NCBI GenBank assembly: GCA_024277285.1
Contig: JAJRVM010000010.1
Span: forward strand, 1-39,958
DNA length: 39,958 nucleotides
From: Planctomycetota bacterium
GTDB taxonomy: Bacteria; Planctomycetota; Planctomycetia; Pirellulales; Pirellulaceae
Direction of reading: 5' to 3'
Shown: piece after piece, positions 36,121-39,958 of the stretch
Layout of the letters: the number at the start of each line of letters is the position of its first letter
Numbering within the stretch: the stretch's first letter is position 1
Notes under the pieces: model-generated
Databases searched by the model: none
What the model was told of the DNA's origin: nothing
Seen by the model: only the letters and a program-made list of their open reading frames with translations
Program-made: the position numbers and the translations under genes

Positions 36121-36134
36121 GCCACGGCAGCGCT

Positions 36135-36575
36135 CATTCCGTACGTCCTCCAACATCATTCCCCCCCAACAAAGCCCCAAAACGACGCCAACACGCAAAC
36201 CCCAAGTTGAGCAGTGCGAAGCGTCAATCGAGCTACCAGTGGAAAGTGGGGAGACGGTTCGCACTGCGTGCAGTGAGCGACGGTGTAATGGTTGAGCGTT
36301 TGAAAGTGCTGCATCAGCTGGAATGGGAAATTCGTCCGAGCATGCAGTGGCACAAACATTCCGTACGTCCTCCAACATCATTCCCCCCAACAAAGCCCCA
36401 AAACGACGCCAACACGCAAACCTCAAGTTGAGCAGTGCGAAGCGTCAATCGAGCTACCAGTGGAAAGTCGTTAGCCGGTTCGCACTGCGTGCAGTGTGCG
36501 ACGGTGTAATGGTTGAGCGTTTGGAAGTGCCAAATCGATCGGGATGGGGAATACGTTCGAGCATGCAGTGGCACA
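36135..36575. repeat. 222-bp tandem duplication, two copies
   Basis: Copy 1 is 36135-36356 and copy 2 is 36357-36575, both starting CATTCCGTACGTCCTCCAAC and both ending GAGCATGCAGTGGCACA. They differ by scattered substitutions and small indels, for example in the C-run near 36160. Each contains the palindrome CACTGCGTGCAGTG or close to it. The array fills most of the 562-bp spacer between the oxidoreductase gene and tRNA-Val. Related small open frames exist on the minus strand of both copies but have no ribosome binding site. Confidence 0.9.
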
Positions 36576-36682
36576 TGCGACAACGCACACCTGGACCTGG
36601 TTTTTCTCAGAGAGGTAATCCAAAATCCCTCGAACAGCCTTCCGTTGCTGCCAGAGATTCGCTATTTTAGTAGTTTAAGTGC

Positions 36683-36757
36683 GGGCCGTTAGCTCAGTTG
36701 GTTTAGAGTGCTTGCTTGACATGCAAGAAGTCACTGGTTCAAGTCCAGTACGGCCCA
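36683..36757 (+). tRNA. tRNA-Val (anticodon GAC)
   Basis: A full cloverleaf is visible: acceptor GGGCCGT/ACGGCCC, D-stem GCTC/GAGT, anticodon stem CTTGC/GCAAG with loop TTGACAT (anticodon GAC), and T-stem ACTGG/CCAGT with loop TTCAAGT. The discriminator base is A. The CCA end is not encoded. Confidence 0.96.
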
Positions 36758-36967
36758 CTTCTTAAGTCATTTACCTACAATGACTTACACAGACCCGCTG
36801 ACCATCACAGTGGTTCCAGCCCCTGGATAGCCGATTGGCGCGGAACTCTCTTGCGAAAACTGCCGGCACCGCCACACCCGGTTATGGGAGTTGCGGTATC
36901 AACAACCGCCGCGTCACAGCCGCTATTCGTTATTTCACGGCACGGAGTGCCGTGGCACACTGCGTCG

Positions 36968-39493
36968 CTAGTCGCTGCGGGAACGGTACCAGAGCGACTG
37001 CCAATATTTGCGATCCAGCACGTAGCCATCCGCCTGGGCGTCACGTGAACCATCGTCGGGCAAGATGCCAAAACGCTTCATTTCACGCAAGTACTGAGGC
37101 ATCGGTCGAAAACCGGGCATGTCGAAGCGTTTGATCTGGTCAAGATTGTCTTTACCGGCCTGGATCATTGACAGCAGAACTTGATAGTCTGGGTCGCTGG
37201 AGCTGCGAAACACGGCGCGAGATTGCTTGCCAGACGCGCGACAGGTGCCCATGCCGCCCGCTTCCTTGGCAAGCGGCGCTAGCAGCATCAATGACTTCTC
37301 GGGATGCGTCAAGTTGAACACGATGTGTCGAGCAAACTTCAGGCGCGGATCGTCCAAACTGAAACGCCAGAACGACACATCTCGCTCGTCCGACAGCGCC
37401 AACGGCAACAGACGATCTCGTTGGTGACACGACGCGCAGCGTCGCTTGATCACAGCCGCTCCGGCCACCGTCGTCGGCCAGTCGAAGTCGGTATTGACCA
37501 ACTGGTTCTGCACGTACCCCCCAATCGACCCGCAGCCCAACGCGGCGTAGGTGCCCGGATAAGGCGCACCAGCGTCGATCCACAGCCGCAAGGTTTTCTT
37601 CTGCTGCGCGTCCGCCACCACACCGTAGTGTGCGCCATCGATCATCTTGAAAATGCGGCTGGCCGACGACCCCAGCGTGCGTGGAGTCTGGTTGCTCTTG
37701 GGGTCGTTACGGTTGTCGGTAAACAGACGCTGAACCGTCATCGTGAAGTAGGCATGCGAGAACATCGGACCGTGGTCGCCCGACAGTATCACGCCACCGT
37801 CATTCGGACCACCGCGCCGCGTCGCTTCGTACCCATGACACTCGACGCACAGCTGATTCAAAATGGGTTGGATATCCCGTGGAAAATCAAACACATCGGG
37901 GCACCCGTCAATCGGAGTGATGCGACTGGGCGGCCGCTGAAGCGCCACCAGGTTGCCCGGTGGAATAAATGTTTCTGTTCGTTGTTCATGACACCCCACG
38001 CATCCAGTCACTTCACCCGGCTGCACGGTCACAAAGCTCTTCATGCGTTTGACCGCCATATCGTCTTCGTCCAACGCGATGAAGAACAGACTTCGCATCG
38101 CGGGCAACTCGATATAGGCGGAACCGTCCGCTTCGACCGGCACCGTCCCCAACACTCGCTCTAACGTGAACGAACCGCCATAGGTCAGCGGATCCATGCC
38201 ACCCGTAAAATTGATCGGCTTGGGAAGCGATTCCATAACCAATAGTTTTTTGATCTCACCCCGCCGGATACCTTCCATGTTACGGCCCCGGTAAACATCC
38301 ATCAGGGCCAGCGTACCGGTATCCTGGTCCGCATCGATGCGATCAGGAATCACGCGTTCGCGCGCGCGAACAACCAACGGACGCGGTTCATGGCACTCCA
38401 GTTTCGCTTTCACGTCCGGCTCTGATAGCTGGTAGATCGTCTGCGTTTCGCCACGGTCGTTCATCAACACGATCTCGGTTCCGCGCGCGGCCATAAAAGC
38501 GGTTTCCGAGAACGCCCACGGATCGCGACACCTGCGTTTTGCCGAAATCGTAACTGCTTGCGTCTTGTCGTCCGGCCCGCCTGCCGGATCCACGACGGTC
38601 AGGAAACCGTCGTGCTCGTTGGATCCATGCCCTGGCGAGAAGATCGCGACCACTTTCTTAGAGTGCGGAATTGGCTTGGCATCGATCATCACGACACCCG
38701 GATGCAGATTCCCGTAATAGACCATTTGGCCCGTGCCGTCGGGGTTCGTCGTCCACAGATGATGGTAGTGAACTTGTGACCGATCGATATACTCCCAACG
38801 CTGGTACAAGACACGTCCGTCGGGCAACACCCACGGTGTGTTTTCATGCTCCAAGTTGCTCGATATGGCACGGATATCTGAACCATCCGCGGCACAGCGG
38901 TACATCACCGCAACTTGGGTAACCCAACAATTGACCCAACGCTTACAGCGACTCGACACGAAGACGATGCTGCCATCGGGCAAATAACAGGGCTCGATAT
39001 CGTCATATGCCCCGTCGGTCAATTGTCGCAACGCGGAACCATCGACGTTGACTTCATAGAGATGGTAGTGCTCGGTTCCACCCGGCCGATAGGAAAACAG
39101 GATCCTCCTGGCGTCGTAATCGACCACGGGGTCACGCACTCCGCCCTCTGGATCGTCGAGCAACGTCGTGAGCTTGCCGGTGCGCAAGTTCAATCGGCAC
39201 AATTTCGCACCGTCACCGTACGTGATCATTTTGCCTGTTCGTTTGCCCGGCTCGAAGTAGGCATCACTGATCTCGCTCTGCGCGTAGTAGCCAAAGTTCG
39301 CGTACCAGTGACCATCTTTGCCACGCTGCCGCACGGCGAATACGATCTCCTCGACATCCGCCATCGGACCGGCCGAAAACGTTTTCAATAAATCGCCTTG
39401 GGCACGGTCGCACGGAGACGCGAGCGTTACAAGCATGAGCAGACAGGTGGAACAGATCCAAGTGAGCCGAACACTCGTACGACGAGACAGCAT
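36968..39493 (-). CDS. Secreted beta-propeller triheme protein, hydrazine-synthase-alpha-like
   Basis: This 841-residue protein has an N-terminal signal peptide (basic MLSRRTSVR, hydrophobic LTWICSTCLLMLVTLA). A TolB/WD40-like beta-propeller follows (about 40-330), with blades such as GGVRDPVVDYDARRILFSY and YDDIEPCYLPDGSIVF. The middle domain (about 420-510) contains YIELPAMRSLFFIALDEDD and PGEVTGCVGCHEQR, a pattern I associate with the hydrazine synthase alpha subunit family. Three c-type heme motifs are present: CVGCH (498), CVECH (549) and CASCH (686). The family is common in Planctomycetes that do not perform anammox, so hydrazine synthesis is not implied; an extracytoplasmic electron-transfer or oxidoreductase role is likely. 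The ATG at 39493 is preceded by GGGAGG on the minus strand at about 8-10 nt... spacing AAGGAGAACGGCTG, a strong ribosome binding site. Confidence 0.87.
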   Translation of the reverse strand: MLSRRTSVRLTWICSTCLLMLVTLASPCDRAQGDLLKTFSAGPMADVEEIVFAVRQRGKDGHWYANFGYYAQSEISDAYFEPGKRTGKMITYGDGAKLCRLNLRTGKLTTLLDDPEGGVRDPVVDYDARRILFSYRPGGTEHYHLYEVNVDGSALRQLTDGAYDDIEPCYLPDGSIVFVSSRCKRWVNCWVTQVAVMYRCAADGSDIRAISSNLEHENTPWVLPDGRVLYQRWEYIDRSQVHYHHLWTTNPDGTGQMVYYGNLHPGVVMIDAKPIPHSKKVVAIFSPGHGSNEHDGFLTVVDPAGGPDDKTQAVTISAKRRCRDPWAFSETAFMAARGTEIVLMNDRGETQTIYQLSEPDVKAKLECHEPRPLVVRARERVIPDRIDADQDTGTLALMDVYRGRNMEGIRRGEIKKLLVMESLPKPINFTGGMDPLTYGGSFTLERVLGTVPVEADGSAYIELPAMRSLFFIALDEDDMAVKRMKSFVTVQPGEVTGCVGCHEQRTETFIPPGNLVALQRPPSRITPIDGCPDVFDFPRDIQPILNQLCVECHGYEATRRGGPNDGGVILSGDHGPMFSHAYFTMTVQRLFTDNRNDPKSNQTPRTLGSSASRIFKMIDGAHYGVVADAQQKKTLRLWIDAGAPYPGTYAALGCGSIGGYVQNQLVNTDFDWPTTVAGAAVIKRRCASCHQRDRLLPLALSDERDVSFWRFSLDDPRLKFARHIVFNLTHPEKSLMLLAPLAKEAGGMGTCRASGKQSRAVFRSSSDPDYQVLLSMIQAGKDNLDQIKRFDMPGFRPMPQYLREMKRFGILPDDGSRDAQADGYVLDRKYWQSLWYRSRSD

Positions 39494-39558
39494 CAGCCGT
39501 TCTCCTTGGGAGGGATTCTTGCAGGGTGGGCTAAAGCAGGGGAGGAACTCTGTCGTTT

Positions 39559-39564
39559 AGTATA
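39559..39564 (-). promoter_or_regulatory. Possible -10 element of the triheme protein gene
   Basis: TATACT on the minus strand, about 65 bp upstream of the start codon. No consensus -35 lies at 16-19 nt, so this is only a candidate. Confidence 0.3.
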
Positions 39565-39703
39565 ACATGGCCGCTCCGTATGACATCCGGTCCATGGTAA
39601 CATTCGGCGCGGTTTTTGCAGAGCAGCATTCGCGACCAGGAATAGGCCCACAATGGGTATACCCCGGAGCGAACTACAACAGGTTCTGGTAGAATTAATG
39701 TAA

Positions 39704-39925
39704 CAGTTTAGCCGAATGGAGTAATGTCGCTTTCCTGAGACTCCCATGGGCTTGTCCCATGGGTGAAAACGGCTGGTGAGCTACGCGATGCCAGCTACTC
39801 CCCCCCTTTCCTCCCCGCCGCCTTCGGCGGCGGGGAGGAAAGGGGGCCGTGGATATGGGGGGAGATGGGACGTCACGGGTAGCCTACCAATCATCTTCAC
39901 CCACCGCACAAGGCGGTGGGGGTCG
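39704..39925. repeat. REP-like composite element, copy B
   Basis: The same blocks as in copy A appear in the same order: CAGTTTAGCCGA (39704-39715), the hairpin CCCATGGG-CTTGT-CCCATGGG (39743-39763), TGCCAGCTA, and the hairpin CCCACCGC-ACAAG-GCGGTGGG (39900-39920) followed by GTCGA. Between the last two blocks sits an extra hairpin (39801-39845) with a 16-bp perfect GC-rich stem around TTC, extended by five C-G pairs after a one-base bulge. Confidence 0.65.
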
Positions 39926-39958
39926 ACCGATGGAAAATGAACTCGAGTGCACGTCCCA

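Larger units (their letters stand above)
39494..39958. other. Right-end spacer with REP-like element and promoter candidate
   Basis: No gene is seen in the last 465 bases. They hold a -10-like TATACT (minus, 39564-39559) for the triheme protein gene, copy B of the REP-like element and a very strong hairpin (39801-39845). Confidence 0.65.

Noticed and set aside
36156..36583. Two similar small minus-strand open frames in the duplicated unit
   Set aside because: They have no ribosome binding site and are expected to look alike simply because the DNA is duplicated.

Overview
The window reads as a chromosomal segment of a Planctomycetota bacterium, most likely of the Pirellulales. The grounds are the mix of genes: a hydrazine-synthase-alpha-like multiheme protein, a Tat-exported Gfo/Idh/MocA oxidoreductase, a thioredoxin-protease fusion, a solitary FliN, loose operons with long spacers, and many short intergenic repeats. 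No identity search was possible, so the taxonomy is inference. Most genes lie on the minus strand.

Region 1-9.1 kb (minus strand): gyrA (TTG start at 2947) runs off the left edge and ends, within the window, in an in-frame 21-bp tandem repeat encoding a heptapeptide array. Upstream of it lie a spacer with a REP-like element and a terminator, a two-gene membrane/coiled-coil operon with a good sigma70-type promoter, lnt (apolipoprotein N-acyltransferase), and the coupled pair pabA/trpG-moeA. Region 9.1-16.9 kb: a secreted protein (+), then on the minus strand a solitary fliN-like gene, nadA, a remarkable protein with six copies of an 11-residue SVADILAAAR motif, a hypothetical protein and metG. 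Region 16.9-23.6 kb: a gene-poor patch with a decayed IS91/Y2-type transposase fragment, a thioredoxin/trypsin-like fusion protein (+), a membrane protein with a degenerate GGDEF-like domain (+), a RidA-like protein (-), a short GT2 glycosyltransferase (+) and an HTH regulator (+). Region 24-34 kb: the translation cluster thrS-infC-rpmI-rplT-pheS-pheT on the minus strand, in the classical order but stretched by long spacers and broken by an oppositely oriented GT4 glycosyltransferase between infC and rpmI. Region 34-40 kb: a nucleotidyltransferase-fold protein (-), a Gfo/Idh/MocA oxidoreductase (+), a 222-bp tandem duplication, tRNA-Val(GAC), a secreted triheme beta-propeller protein (-) and a second REP-like element.

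The genes are mainly housekeeping (replication topology, translation, NAD, molybdenum cofactor, folate/tryptophan, lipoprotein maturation) with Planctomycete-type envelope and redox proteins between them. No phage, CRISPR array or intact transposon is visible. The most unusual signals are repeats that enter or touch genes: the heptapeptide tail on GyrA, built from the same 7-nt unit as a satellite that abuts the moeA stop codon; the SVADILAAAR repeat protein; a 19-bp tandem repeat copied from the 3' end of infC including its stop codon; and a composite, covarying hairpin element present near both ends of the window.
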